This document shows positions 44,511 to 56,260 of a stretch of 64,000 bases of DNA, piece after piece. The translations under genes and the position numbers were made by a program. The stretch's first letter is position 1, and every line of letters starts with the position of its first letter. The DNA is from Spirometra erinaceieuropaei (taxonomy: Eukaryota; Platyhelminthes; Cestoda; Diphyllobothriidea; Diphyllobothriidae): positions 259,065 through 323,064 of the forward strand of contig CACRXP010000725.1 of NCBI GenBank assembly GCA_902702965.1. The letters are read 5' to 3'. The notes under the pieces were generated by a model. That model was not told where the DNA came from. It made no database searches and was given only the letters and a program-made list of their open reading frames with translations.

Positions 44511-44549
44511 AATTATGTCCGGGGACGCGCATCTTCGCTTCTGTTAGCA

Positions 44550-44577
<28 letters not shown>
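44550..44577. repeat. (AT)14 tract right of PLE-A
   Basis: Follows the 39-bp tail of PLE-A; with 41755-41786 it brackets the element. Confidence 0.97.
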
Positions 44578-44581
<4 letters not shown>

Positions 44582-44589
44582 GGATCCGG

Positions 44590-44720
44590 ATTGCCGAAAA
44601 TGACATGGGTTATTTGAATAGCCATTTAGGGCTTTCTTACCGCCGTTAGCCAGTCGTTTCCACCCCCTGAGACACGAACAGCTTTTCAGTTGGTTAGAAG
44701 TCCAGCGGATTAATCATAAA
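44590..44720 (-). mobile_element. Decayed SINE body
   Basis: 'catttagggctttcttaccg' and 'ccgttagccagtcgtttcc' correspond to the family body in minus orientation; the tRNA-like end is no longer clear. Confidence 0.45.
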
Positions 44721-44759
44721 GCCGCGGCGAGATCGGTGCGCGTCCCTTTATCACTGGCT

Positions 44760-45649
44760 GCTCTTGGGACTAGGATTATCCTATGCTGTGGATGAGATTT
44801 AGGGTGGAGGCTTGGATTTGGGTTTTAGAGCCTGGATTAAGGTAACAGTTTCGTCCGAGGTTTTCTCAAATGCTTACGGATTGGACATTTCCGATTGCAG
44901 ACATGGGCATGATTGGAGTTAGGTCTCCCCAAAGGTAATACCTACCAAACCCTTGCTGACTGGGAAACGAGTGCCAAGAGTTCTGTACAAATGTAGCAAA
45001 CGCCCACTAATTTAACATCGATCAGCATGGCTACCTGGCTAGCGGATTATTGGTCAGTATTAAAATCGCTATTATGAATCACGTGTTGGTGTAACGAAAC
45101 AACAAGCATGCACCCAAACGAAAACCACGCACAGCTGCGATCATTCTGTAGTGCAGGCGAACTTTTAAGTGGAACGCAGACATATCTACTGAATGCGGAT
45201 GTAGGTTCTTTCACCTACAGGAGGCTCCGTCCGTCCTTATCGTAGTCCGCCACCCTCGCAGCGAGGTACAGGTCATGCCCGTGGCACGCGCAGACAGGTT
45301 ACTTAGCTTTGTCGACCAATGCGCCTTGCAAGTTGTACAAAGTGGGCGGGAATATGGAGTTTTAGGTGAACACTGTGAACTTCTGTCTGGAGTAAAACGA
45401 GTTCATGCACAAACCACTAACCTCGCATCAACTAGTGACGCAAGAGCAAACATCGCTCATTTCGGTGCTTAAACCAGCCAAATGAGGGTTCGAAATATCT
45501 AAGACTTTGTGAGATAGCTGCGGGCCAAAACCAGTGGAAGGAACGTACCACCAATTGTTTCTTTTTTTCCTGAATCTGAGATCATGAGTCCTAACGAGCA
45601 GTAGGAGCCAAAAAGTGTGCAGTACTGATGAGGAGGAGAATAACAGCTA
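44760..45649. other. Spacer with GGTTTTAGAG/TTAGG-type words
   Basis: 44800-44945 shares 'ggatta.ggtaac.gttt' with 32652. A 65-codon frame at 45275-45472 (PVARADRLLSFVDQCAL) has a protein-like look but no clear splice pair, so I leave it unassigned. Confidence 0.3.
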
Positions 45650-46280
45650 CAATAAGTGACCGATCTCATGACATGTTGGGCGAAATGCTGGAATGCGTTT
45701 TCGATTATGATGCATTACTTAAGGAAGGTTGTTATATTGATTATCATACTGCATAATCCTATAATATTTCAAATTCGTCAGAATGTCGGCTTTAAAATGC
45801 ATTTCCTGTTGACTTACTGTATAAATCGCAATCGGTAGAGAATGATTACGTAGGTAGCATGCATTTTGCACATAGGCTTTCGATGGACTCATAAATACAA
45901 ATATATTTTACAGAAAACATGCATAAAAATATTTTTTCGTTTAATCTTGATGTTTACAGATTTTATACTCGAAGACAGGATGCATTTCGGTTTTAAAAAA
46001 GTCCCTAAGTATGAGACTATTAAGGCCGTACGTTGTACATTCTTGCAGCATTGTGTCCGTCAGTTTATTAGTGCTCCTCAAGATATGCGCAACATAGTCC
46101 TCATACATCGAAACATTTCATTAAGTCTTTATGGTAGCTTCTTACGTGGAAAGTATGAACCATGTAGACCGAAATCGCTGACTGCTGCTGCAACGGCTGA
46201 TCAAGTGCGAAGTAATCCTTCATAATCGAAAACGCTTTTCAGAATTCCGGCCAATATTTCATGAGCTAGGTCACCCACCG
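45650..46280 (+). mobile_element. palMITE copy, internally deleted (631 bp)
   Basis: TA flanks both ends (45648-45649 and 46281-46282). The left end differs from the consensus terminus at two bases and the right end reads 'ctaggtcacccaccg'. The left arm is long. The right arm keeps only the outer ~60 bp, so one arm and part of the centre have been lost. Confidence 0.65.
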
Positions 46281-46282
46281 TA

Positions 46283-47292
46283 TTTCCGGCGTATCTTTTG
46301 TTCAAAACAAGCAGTTTTCCAAGCTCTTCGCCTTCTAGGACGCCGAGCATGCACAAGAGCCGTTTTCTTCAACCGCTTGATGGGTGGTTGGCGCCAACAC
46401 ATGAGGGCTACAGGGACGGACTATAATCTCCCTGGTATTCATTCTGCCTTGTCGACTTTACATCGCTGTATGGCCACCCGCAAGGCCTCTAACTCTCAGC
46501 TACGCAAAAAACTGATCGAATAACTTCGTTTAAGCAGTCATATTGGCGAAATGGCACTATTAATTTGACAGATACTATTCCCGAGCGCGATAGAGAAGTC
46601 ACGCGTATGACATAATGTAGACTTAACACAGAGACCGGTTTTGAGACCGAAAAGAAAATACGAGTCTCCCTTTTCACTGATTGCGTTCTTTTGCCTAGAA
46701 TCATTTATTTAAATCGAAAACAACCATTGCGTTGTAAGCGGTACGTAGGGAGGTATCTGGCCTTCCGGGGTAGTGTTCGATTCTGCATGTGAGAATATAT
46801 CTATACCTTCGTGCAAAGCGCACAAGCCACAAAATGACCGACCTTACGATGGCTCGACTGCTGATTGCATACTTTTTTATGTGCACTTGTGTACATGTTT
46901 GCGAAACTGTATGGGTAAAGCCGCTATCATGAAAAGCATTGTCACTGTCAGGGAAATAGAAATTTGCATACGCAGGCGTAGTCTGTTCAAATTCAATGCA
47001 GAAAATAGACCATAGTGCCATGTTACAAAATGCACTCGTTGTGCTTCGATTTAGTATACAGTTGCCCCGATGTGTAGTATTTATTTCATTTGCATGATAG
47101 GAGGTACCACGTTGTTGGTCAGGTATGTGTCAGTCTTGTTTACGCTCTGCTTACAATGCTCATAATGGTTATTCAAAAGGATATTTTCGAATTGTACAAA
47201 ACTGTCTGACTATTGTGTGCAAACCCGCTGATCCACATTGCTTGAGAATTCATGAGCGTACTCTGGCATCTAATTAAGGTCTTCCCGAATTA
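46283..47292. other. Spacer, nothing recognised
   Basis: Short frames on both strands near 46700-47020 overlap and show no motif. Confidence 0.4.
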
Positions 47293-47597
47293 CTGACATA
47301 TTTTCGTATTCCACAGGTTTAAGGTCGCCTTTTAAATATTTAAGTGTTACCCGAAAGTTACCAATTTTTCACCATGGGTTTATTTGTTCGAGTGTTTATT
47401 CCTGGGAGTATTTTTTTATATCGAGCGAAAGTGTCTTGTGAATTTGTGTAACCCTGTTTAAGCTCATTGCCTAAAAATTCATTCACAAACGTTGTTTCGA
47501 GTTACTGACACATTTTCGTGTTCCACTGACTTAAGTACCCAGTTTAAATATTTAAGCTTCGAGTGAAAATCCACAATTATTCATCATGGCTCAACCC
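47293..47597 (+). repeat. Pair of ~90-bp direct repeats
   Basis: About 47293-47385 and 47505-47597 share 'gacatattttcgtattccac'/'gacacattttcgtgttccac', 'tttaaatatttaag' and 'caccatgg'/'catcatgg' in the same order, about 212 bp apart. Function unknown; possibly a short duplicated segment. Confidence 0.5.
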
Positions 47598-48774
47598 TTG
47601 ACCTTAAAGATTGCCATTTGGGAAAATCAACCCTCAATGTTTATGTACACCAAAGACGAAATTACATTATAGGCCCACATATTTCTTAAAGGTCCAAATA
47701 ATTGCTGTCCTAGCTCCTCTCAGGGGAAATTCAGCACATTTAATTGGTAACTACTGTTCTGACCTTATTTGGGGATATTCACTGTAGCAAATGCTGAAGT
47801 AAAAGTGCTTTCCGGAAACTGGATCAGGCAGCGTCCATTGAGTTCCGTCGGCAGCGTTCAAAGAAAGTGTTAAAGGCCTACCGACACTTTCAGAATAAAA
47901 TTCAACACTCCGACTACGCATAAGACCATGTACACTTGAGATTTAATGGATAGTGAAAACTGCTAGTAAACGGTAGCAAAATATCGGAGTAAGTCTAAAG
48001 TATCTTTGATTTTTCGAAGGGTAGTTTAGGATTACACGTCTTATTAGTATGACTAAAAGGATGGATCACTGGATCTCATATAAGTCATAACGAAACTAAT
48101 GCCAAGTTGGCGAATGTTCTTTTTTGGTGAACAAACAGAACAGAATCGTAAAGGGCAGGAAATGTTGATCGCGCATGCGGATGGACACACACCGTCAGGG
48201 AGGGAAGTTGTTTGTGTGAAGGAGTTTTATGACGTTGTTGCGTTCTGCATATTTTGCCAACTTTGCCTTATCCGTGTTCATTGTCAGGATTTAATAATGC
48301 CTTCCGGTCTGCAAAGCCTGCGATAAAGTACTTATTGCGCACTGAAACCTGGAGCACTCGAAATAGGATTCCTTAAGTAGTATGAACACATTAATCACCT
48401 CTGAATTTTCCTGAGATCAGCTTTAGTGCGTGGGAAGGAGAAGGAAGCGGTTTCCTTCAGAAATCATGTTAGCCAGTTCTTAGCTCTTTAAAATTCCGAA
48501 CTACGAACATGTAATAGTTCAGTTTTTCAGTTTGTAGGCGCCCGCAGATACGTAGAGATGCCAAAATACCTGGAGGTTTTACCGTCATCTGCTGCAAGCG
48601 TGTCATCAAATATGTGTGATGATTAGGGAAATGCAGGATTCTCCGTACACGGAAAATACACAGCCTGTAGTCCAAAAGCTCAAATGCAAGTGTAACCGCA
48701 GGTCGGGTTCAAAAGTATTCGGAAATCAGGAATTTTTAAAACCAAATAACACCCACCCAAAGTGTTAAATTTAA
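47598..48774. other. Spacer, unassigned frames
   Basis: A minus block near 48575-48680 (ACTACAG acceptor, CCTCCAG/GTATTT donor; RVRRILHFPNHHTYLM) and a plus frame at 48099-48326 look mildly exon-like, but nothing links them to other exons. Confidence 0.25.
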
Positions 48775-49050
48775 AGAAGATATATTAGCCTACCAAGTGA
48801 GTAAACAAATGATTTTTATGCACGTTTTCTACGAGATATTATCAAACGTATGAGGGTATTAGCAATCAATAAGAAAAATTCATGTTAAAAAGGCAGTCAT
48901 TTTTACAGAGTGAAGTTTTTAAAGGCATCTCTAATTAGCTGAATTATTATGGTTTATACTGCACAGTAACTAACATTACAAACCTAATTAAGCAGTCGAA
49001 AACGCATTTCAGACTTTCGGCTAAAATTACATGATTTGGCACGTCCACTG
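48775..49050 (-). mobile_element. palMITE right-end fragment
   Basis: It ends '...gtcgaaaacgcatttcagac', then 'ttcggctaaaattacatga' and 'ggcacgtccactg', followed by TA, as in the right arm of the 995-bp element. The inner part is diverged and the left end absent. Confidence 0.5.
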
Positions 49051-49052
49051 TA

Positions 49053-51280
49053 TGCCAACTGGCATATTCGGTTTGCCAGAGATTGCAAATGATGATAACT
49101 TGGCGTTAAACCGATTGCCCATCGGTTTAAATCCAAACACCCCTAAGTATAACAATGCATTTTACGAGGGCTTATTTTCTACAGAGGCACAGGGAGAGAG
49201 GGTTTTTGCCCGATGTTTTGAAAAATACATTAACTCATTCTGTCGTGATTTCATCTAATGCGGTGTATGCAACCGACCGCGGAAGGACTGATTAGAATGA
49301 CAGCTGTCGAAGAGACAGGCAGTATTTTGGTATCACAACTTGTTCGTTGACAGTGCACAGGCTACCTATTCGATTCCCAATTACCAGTTGGGGATTTTGA
49401 TAAATGCTTCAGGATAACTCGGGCAAAACACTGGGTTCCCTGACCATCTATTGACCATTACGAACAATAGAAAGACGCCTCAACATGATCGAGTATGGAT
49501 GACCTCACTTTGTCGGTATTATTTAAGTAGATTGCGATGAAAATGATGTCAAGAGATGTGGCGCTCATCTTTAGATTGGTTTTCATATGAACAGTCCACT
49601 GTGTGTGTCCTTAGAAAACGGAGTTCCCTTTACTTTATCTCCGATACTTTTGCAATTGCAGTCACAGATTTTAGAAAGGCTGCAATAAAACATCACTGCG
49701 TACTCCCATTGTGAGGGAAAACAGCGTAACCCTTAAGTGTTTTGCATGGAAAACACGTGTTTTTCCGCAAAGAATGTGTTCCCAAGTGCTTTTTGACTCC
49801 AAGACATAGCCCTTGCTTGCACCGTTCTTATTGTATAAAAAGAACTTCCTCTGTATTTTATCTGGAACGCTACCAGCCCGCGTAACTGCCGTCGCAAAGG
49901 CGGCATGTCAACACTCATGCAACGCCCTTCTTGTGTCCGCCAGATGCATCAGGCCGGATGTGTTTATTGCCATTAACTTTTCCTAGGCAGACTGCGCTGG
50001 AATATGTTCTTCCTCCCTCTCTTGCTCTCCCGTTTAAGGAAGGCGTATGGGTTTTTTCGAGAGGAATAGTTGCAGGAATAATTCCGCACAGATGCTGTAT
50101 GCAATCACAGTGTGTTCACTGCATGTGCCCCATAGGCCAAGAAAGGTTTAAACTGTGTCATTTTCTCACTGCGTTGCTGAGAGCCAGGAGATCAACAAGA
50201 CGGAGAGGATTCAAGTTTACAGCCTAGCCTGTTTCTGCCTGTTCGCCTAGATACAGCCAAAAAATCATCCGTGTTCCGTTCATCGCGCAGATGGTCGTGT
50301 TCTGGATATAGAAGTTATTACTATTTCTAGACTGGTCACCGTTTTATGGGAATCCGCACAGGTTTGTAGAAAAAAAGGTTGACATTCTTTTCGATTTTTT
50401 ACTTCTAGTTGTTGTATTTCCAAGAATATTCCACAGGGCGTTGCCCTTCTCTAGTAAGCCAGGGCAGCACATTATATCACGCCTGTGTGGGCAGTTACGT
50501 GCAGTCCAATAAGAGCGTTGCAGACGCGAACAGAGAGAGTACAATCCGGAATTAATTTCAAATACGCCCCACACTTGACATGCTTTTTACTAAAGTCCCA
50601 GTTCTTAGTAAACGTTGCGAAAAAAATTACTATGCAAATTAAACTCATGTCAAACACGAGGGGATGTTTTGTCTCTTTCAACATGGCATTCAGGGGACCG
50701 ACTATTTATTTATTAGTTTGCTTTAATTTCCGGTCTTAATTTAATCATTTTTAGAATGTTTTATGAGCAGTTGTTTTCGGGTACTTTTAAGTAATATTGG
50801 TATTGTTCAATGGCTACAAATTAAAAATGAACTTACGTCCGACAAAATTTAACAATTCAGGACCATACTAAAAGACTGTTTTCATTTTTGCAACGGTGCC
50901 AAACTGCGTGTTTCGTGACTTTTTTAAATACAGCGCGTATATAAACAGCAATGTATACTGATGAGATCATGAAGGACTGTTCTAGGTTCGTTCTTCTGGC
51001 GGACGATGAATTATAAGTCAAAAATAGCCATGTGATCCTCTCTCTTATCTGGCAGTACTCATTTTTGAACGCTATCTGCAGTGTCACGTGCTTGCATTCA
51101 TGGCAAAAAGGAACGCGCATGTCCTATGGCCCGATCGGTTAATGCCAGTTACTCGTATGTCGTAATATACATGTGTATGTTGGGAAGGGTGTCTATCCAT
51201 TAGGAAACGGGATATGCTCGTTCCTTTGTGCCTTGGACTTAAGCACGAGTCATTGCAGACAGGCACTCAGCAACCACCAG
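49053..51280. other. Spacer, no gene recognised
   Basis: Several 60-100 codon frames occur, on both strands and overlapping. None carries a known motif. Confidence 0.4.
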
Positions 51281-51282
51281 TA

Positions 51283-52277
51283 CAGTGAGTGACCGATCTC
51301 ATGAAATGTTGGCTGAAATTCTGAAGTGCGTTTTTGATTAGGAAGGATTACTTGGTCGCGGTTGTGATACTGATTGTCATAAAGCACACTCTTAAAACAT
51401 TTCGGAATCGGTAGGATGTCGGCTTTTAAATGCACTTATTTTCAATCTCCCGTAGAAAGCCTGCTCGGTAAAAAATGACTACTTAATTAGCATGCATTTT
51501 TCCCATTGATTTTCGATGGTCTTGGAAATTCAAATATATTTTATAAAAACCATAAACAAAACTATGCTTTCTTTTAGTCAATCAATAGAAAATCACGTCT
51601 TATTTACATTTTATACTTAAGGAAGGAGTATAATTAGGTTTTAAAAAAGTTTTCTAATTGCCGAATGATTTGCAGCCTGATCATTCATGGCATTAGCGCT
51701 TAGTGATTTCACTCTACGAGGAGCATGCGTTCCGCGTAAAGAAAATCACATATTTTTCTATGCCGTTAAAGAGATATCATACAGTGTCTACAAACTTTTG
51801 CAATGGATGCGGGCCATGTTGTACATTTCGCAAGGAGCAGTGATAAACGGCCAGGTACGATGCTATGTGAATGGGCATTTCGCGGTCTTAAAAAGACTCA
51901 TAATTAGAAACTTTTTTAAAACCTAATTATACTCCTGTCTTAAGTATAAAATATGAAGAAGACGTGACTGTCTACTGATTGACTAAAAGAAGCTATATTT
52001 TTGGTTGTGGTTTCTATAAAATATATTCAAATTTCCAAGACTATCGAAAATCAATGTGAAAAATGCATGCTACTTAAGTAGTCATTATTTACCGAGCACG
52101 CTTTCTACAGGCGATTGAAAAGAAATGCAGTTAAAAGCCGACATCCTGCCAAGTCCGAAATGTCATAAGAGTACGCCACAAGATAAGCAGCATTACAACC
52201 GCGGACAAGTAATCCTTCCTAATCGAAAACGCATTTCAGAATTTCAGCCAACATTTCATGAGATAGGTCACTCACTG
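51283..52277 (+). mobile_element. palMITE copy 2: 995 bp, TA-flanked
   Basis: CAGTGAGTGACCGATCTCAT at the left and the inverse ending CACTCACTG at the right, with TA on both sides (51281-51282, 52278-52279). Same length, orientation and centre as the copy at 10391, from which it differs by scattered substitutions. No transposase. Confidence 0.85.
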
Positions 52278-52329
52278 TACATGCAGACGAACACCTTCTC
52301 CATAGTAATTGATAGTCTGGAGGCCGCAA

Positions 52330-52500
52330 CCCAAAAAATAACGGCTCTGTGTCTCAATGGTAAAGCGCAGAATTCACTGCCTAATAGCCAAAGGCCCCGG
52401 TCTCACATTTCGATTGTCTAAACCTGTGATTGAGTAAAGTTGGCCTGTGTAAACTAATTAGCCAGGAATAGCCAGTCACTTCCTCTGTCGATAGTATTTC
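52330..52500 (+). mobile_element. Decayed SINE copy
   Basis: A-box-like 'tgtctcaatggtaaagcg' is followed by a diverged B-box region and a body remnant ('attagccaggaatagccagt'). It lies about 55 bp after the MITE. Confidence 0.5.
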
Positions 52501-52924
52501 CTCTATATAAATTCATATACATGTATGCAAGACGTAATGTGCATTGGGAGATGATATAGAGAAAAAAGAATAGTCTATTTCAGGGCGAATAGTGGGAAGC
52601 CTGTTTATCGCATTAGATCGCTTGGGGCACAGTGGTTACACCGACATTTAGGCATCCATTGGGAGGCAGTGGACATCGTGTAACGAGATATGCCAAAACT
52701 TAATTGGAGGCGTTATTAATTTCAAATACGGTGGCAACCCCTCCAACCTCAGTTTAAAATATGATGCATTAACTGTGTTCACCATAGTTCTGGCGGGGAA
52801 GTCACTTATCACGCCAATTATTTCGGTGCGAACGGGTTGATATTGTAGTTTAGAACAGTCACGAGTACAACTGTAGCTTGCCGAAAGAACTTCTTCCATA
52901 TATTTATATACAAATATTGCTGAA

Positions 52925-53030
52925 TGAAAGCGAAATTTCGAGTCGAGCACCGGAGCACTTCGTTTACTATCCTGAGCATTCAGACTCGTAAAGGAATCCA
53001 TCGCCAGACGTAGTGGCAGAAACAGGACAA
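52925..53030 (-). mobile_element. Terminus of a PLE lineage E copy
   Basis: 'gcaccggagcacttcg', 'cctgagcattcagactcgt' and 'gaatccatcgccagacgtag' parallel 26753-26822 of the lineage E end. The 117-codon minus frame across 52648-53001 is not supported as a gene. Confidence 0.45.
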
Positions 53031-54234
53031 AGTAAATGCCAAATTAAATTCGTTTACTGCCGTTATGCAAACGATTTATATGACAGTGATTTTGCCACAA
53101 TCCCACGTATACACCAACCAAATGCCCACACACATATTTCGTCGAAGATTCTGCTGCCGTTTAACACAAATGCATTTCTCTGTGCGCCCCCTGCTCCTTG
53201 GATTCTGATACCCGCGGTCTAGACATGGGTAGAACCTTAATAATTTCTTATATTAATACCAATAGGGCTTCTATAAGACATATAAGGGAACTCCCGTCCG
53301 GACCTTCCCCTGAGTGCTCTGTTGAGAGTATGACGAAATTATTGGTATACTGTTTTATTAACTCACTTCATTAATGATTGAGTCCCATCAGCATACTACA
53401 TATAACGCAAAATGAGCCGATGCCGCAAGGCCCGCACGACATTACCAAAATACCAAATGAAAAACACTGTTAAAAATAGTACCGGTTTCTCATAATACTC
53501 AAAATCGTCGAGCACTTTAGAACTGTTTTGGCATATTTATGAATGGGGTCTCTGTACGTTAGTTTAGATGAATATTTATCTAGCAAATTAGATTCGGACA
53601 TATGTGTTTATTAAGTATGACAGAATATTTAAATACCGAGAACGAACAAAAATTAACATCAGAGAAGCCGTTTTTCGTCCAGGTGGTTACAAATATCTTT
53701 TTAAACAGCCCACAATATAATGTACTCGGGATTACTTCCCAAACTACTCAGAATCGCAATCCCATCTTAGTAGTATAAATTTATCTTAACGACTTTCTCT
53801 ATTTTAGTAGGCGTTTAGTGGCATATTGCTGCATTTTAGCAGAATGTAGACAAGCAACTTGATCCGCAACTTGTCAGCTAAGCAGTATGCAGCTTTGCTC
53901 CATTGAGAAAAAAAGTCATTTTATCTGTTGCCGCGGGTGAAACGTTTTGCAGCAAAACTCTCTCGCAGCAATTTTTTCCATCCCTTAGGCCCTTTTTATA
54001 AAGGCCAGACATCCATGATTTTCACGCATAAACGTTTTTGCGATAATGACCTCAAGTTGTTTTTTTGCTCTGGTTGGTATTTTGTCGAGTAGTTTTAGGC
54101 AAGTTGATCCGTAGGAGGACGGCGTGGAACATTCAGCAAAACAACTCTTTTTGTATGGAGAGCGTTGCAATTGTTGTGCAAATATAGCCTTCACCACCAA
54201 GAGGATGGGATATATGGCGGAGCGAGTTATGCAT
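53031..54234. other. Spacer, nothing recognised
   Basis: AT-rich non-coding sequence without a recognised repeat. Confidence 0.4.
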
Positions 54235-54660
54235 AACTAAGTGTTTTAGATCGGACATGCACGGGGTTTTAGGTTACCAGGGAACAGCCTAGCCGGTGGC
54301 GGACAGAAGGAGATCGATCAATATTCCGACGGCTACAAATGAGGGTCACGCATCTCCTTGACAATACTCACAAATATACAGAGCGAGGAGCTGCGGGGAC
54401 CAAAAAGACGAGGGAGCCCACAGTGAAAATTCTTGATTTATTGGCCGTCATCACGCTGCCATACTCAACTCCATATCCAAACGGCATTGAATGCGAACCC
54501 ACGTTTTCCCGCCACAGCGTTATGAAGTCCACCACACTGCAATTGGGTTAGGGGCACGTTGTCGTGTCTGCTGTAGACTGGACTATTAGCTATGGAAGAA
54601 GTAGACGCTCATTAATGAAGTTAGGGGCGTGGCGGTTTCAGTGTACTTTGCGGCTCAGTC
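54235..54660 (-). mobile_element. SINE variant with upstream block Y
   Basis: The block 'gccggtggcggacagaagga', 'gatcgatcaatattcc' and 'agggtcacgc', followed by a SINE-like body ('ttggccgtcatcac'), is shared with 55385-55930 and 63000-63490. So Y plus SINE forms one longer repeat unit. Confidence 0.55.
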
Positions 54661-54699
54661 TAGAGCCATCGCATGAAGCCGCATAGCGATTGGTATTAC

Positions 54700-54960
54700 G
54701 GGTATCAACGAAGACAAGAGAGACCGGAGGTGTCATTTACGGCTTATTAGCCGTCATCAGCCAGTCATACCTAACCCCAAATAAAGGATCACTTGAGATT
54801 CAACCCCGAGATCTTTTGCCATGGAGTCTGAGATTCTACTTCTGAGTCACGATCCCGTCATCCTGTCGGTTGTGATTGGGAATATTAATTATAGCAGATG
54901 TGCGCTCACAGATGTGGGTACGGATCGTGCTCATTCCGTTGATCCCTAGTTCATCCCAGG
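54700..54960 (-). mobile_element. SINE copy with its upstream head segment
   Basis: Minus-strand body ('cggcttattagccgtcatca'), diverged B and A boxes, then 'gggaatattaattatagcag' and a decayed version of the 34-bp head found at 40476. Useful because it shows this head belongs to the SINE family and not to a separate element. Confidence 0.7.
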
Positions 54961-54979
54961 ATTCCATGTGCCCCGATGA

Positions 54980-55245
54980 ATCATTTATCAGTTGATACAT
55001 TAAGTAAGATGTCATTTACAGAAATCTCATGGAATAGTACAAGAAACGAGAGCCAGTCAATATAGAATGACGCACACGGCAGCCGTCTACTGTCGCAAAC
55101 ACAAACGAATATTGATTTTGAAGCACATTTGAAATGCTAATCGTTTTTTGCACATTTGCTCAAGTCTGACGACAACCTGAGTTATCAGCGTCAAAATATA
55201 GCTAATAGAGTCGCATCTTTCTAAACGAGCGTGCTTGCTTTTAAA
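54980..55245 (+). mobile_element. Decayed PLE lineage B 3' end
   Basis: It follows 41455-41721: a remnant of the ATYKNLREKWKR coding end, then 'cggcagc', 'aatattgattttgaagcac', 'gcacatttgctcaagtctga' and CTGACGA at 55166 with a GTC-AAAA equivalent of the hairpin. No inverted arm is visible. Confidence 0.6.
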
Positions 55246-55384
55246 CATAGAGATATACATTTGCACATCAATGTACGAGCAAACCAGACGCAGACGCCAT
55301 AGGACTATGCTGTGCCTTTTAAATCGAGGCCTACCACGTAAGCGCGTGATTCGCCTTCATTCTGATTGAATACTTGCTCAAATC

Positions 55385-55930
55385 CCATTCGACCTATGGC
55401 AACTACATTTTTTTCTGGCACAACGTTTTTTTCGCCGGCCGGCTAGTCGGCGGCGGATAAGGGACTTGGAGAAGCAAGTTATGAACAACAAAATGTTTTA
55501 TATCGGACATACACATGGTTTTAGGTTACCAGGACGCATGATAAGAAGCAAAAACGTTTTTTGTCGCTAACAGACTAGCTAGTGGCGGGCAGAATAGGAT
55601 CGAGCAATATTCTAACCATAACATTTTAGGGTCACGAGCCTACCTGGCAAATGAAGGCACACACATGAACGGGATGCCTGTAAAAACAAGTGAGAGCGCG
55701 ATGAGAAATTTTAATTTTTTTGCCGTCATAACCGTGTTATAAGTAACTCCAAATCCGAATGACCTTTGAGTCGAACTCATGTTTCTCTTCACTTAGTCAA
55801 CACTCTGCTACTGGACCACGGACACGTTTTATTGCTTCCTGGGATCGGGATTTTAAGTCATTGAAGATTTTGACGCTTATTGATGATGGTAAGGGACGTG
55901 GTCGTTTCAAAATCCTTAATGACTCAATCA
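55385..55930 (-). mobile_element. Y+SINE repeat, partly duplicated
   Basis: 'tagtggcgggcagaatagga', 'tcgagcaatattc' and 'agggtcacgagcc', then a minus SINE-like body and a tRNA-like remnant ('ctactggaccacgg'). 55385-55460 and 55550-55600 both carry the 'aacgttttt...gcgg' portion, suggesting a local duplication. Confidence 0.45.
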
Positions 55931-55989
55931 AAACCCCTCGCGCCTAGTTCAAAATGCAGAAATGGGTTCTGGCAAAGATATAGGTCACA

Positions 55990-56260
55990 GGGCCTGAAAT
56001 TATGAAGCATTAACTGTTAATCTAAAATGCGATCTCGATTACAAAATATTGCAAAGGTGGAGTTTACATACTGATTATCGAGCGGGTTGTGTGAAGATTT
56101 AAATAATTACGTCAAGATAGCAGCTTTTGAATGTGCGTTTGGTTAAGCATGTCTTATTTCATTTCGGATCCCACAGCAGGTTAATGCATATTTTATGGAA
56201 GGTGGAACTAAAAGTATGCCTTGGTCTACTTTCCGTTGATAAGTGAGCATTTTTCATCTT
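55990..56260 (+). mobile_element. Very decayed palMITE-like fragment
   Basis: 'aaaatgcgatctcgattac', 'ctgattatcgagcgggttgt' and 'gcagcttttgaatgtgc' track the left arm of the 995-bp element in order. No ends are preserved. Confidence 0.3.

Larger units (their letters stand above)
41787..44549 (+). mobile_element. Foldback Penelope-like element, lineage A (RT + EN)
   Basis: Arms 41787-42540 and 43757-44510 are exactly 754 bp each and nearly identical inverted copies. Forward body 42541-43756 carries reverse transcriptase, connector and the start of the nuclease; the right arm completes the nuclease and 3' UTR. A 39-bp tail (44511-44549) precedes another (AT)n tract, so both flanks are TA repeats. 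PLEs insert by target-primed reverse transcription and are often found with an inverted, truncated copy at one end. The body starts at the FYGLPKVHK motif, so the N-terminal part is lost. Confidence 0.92.
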
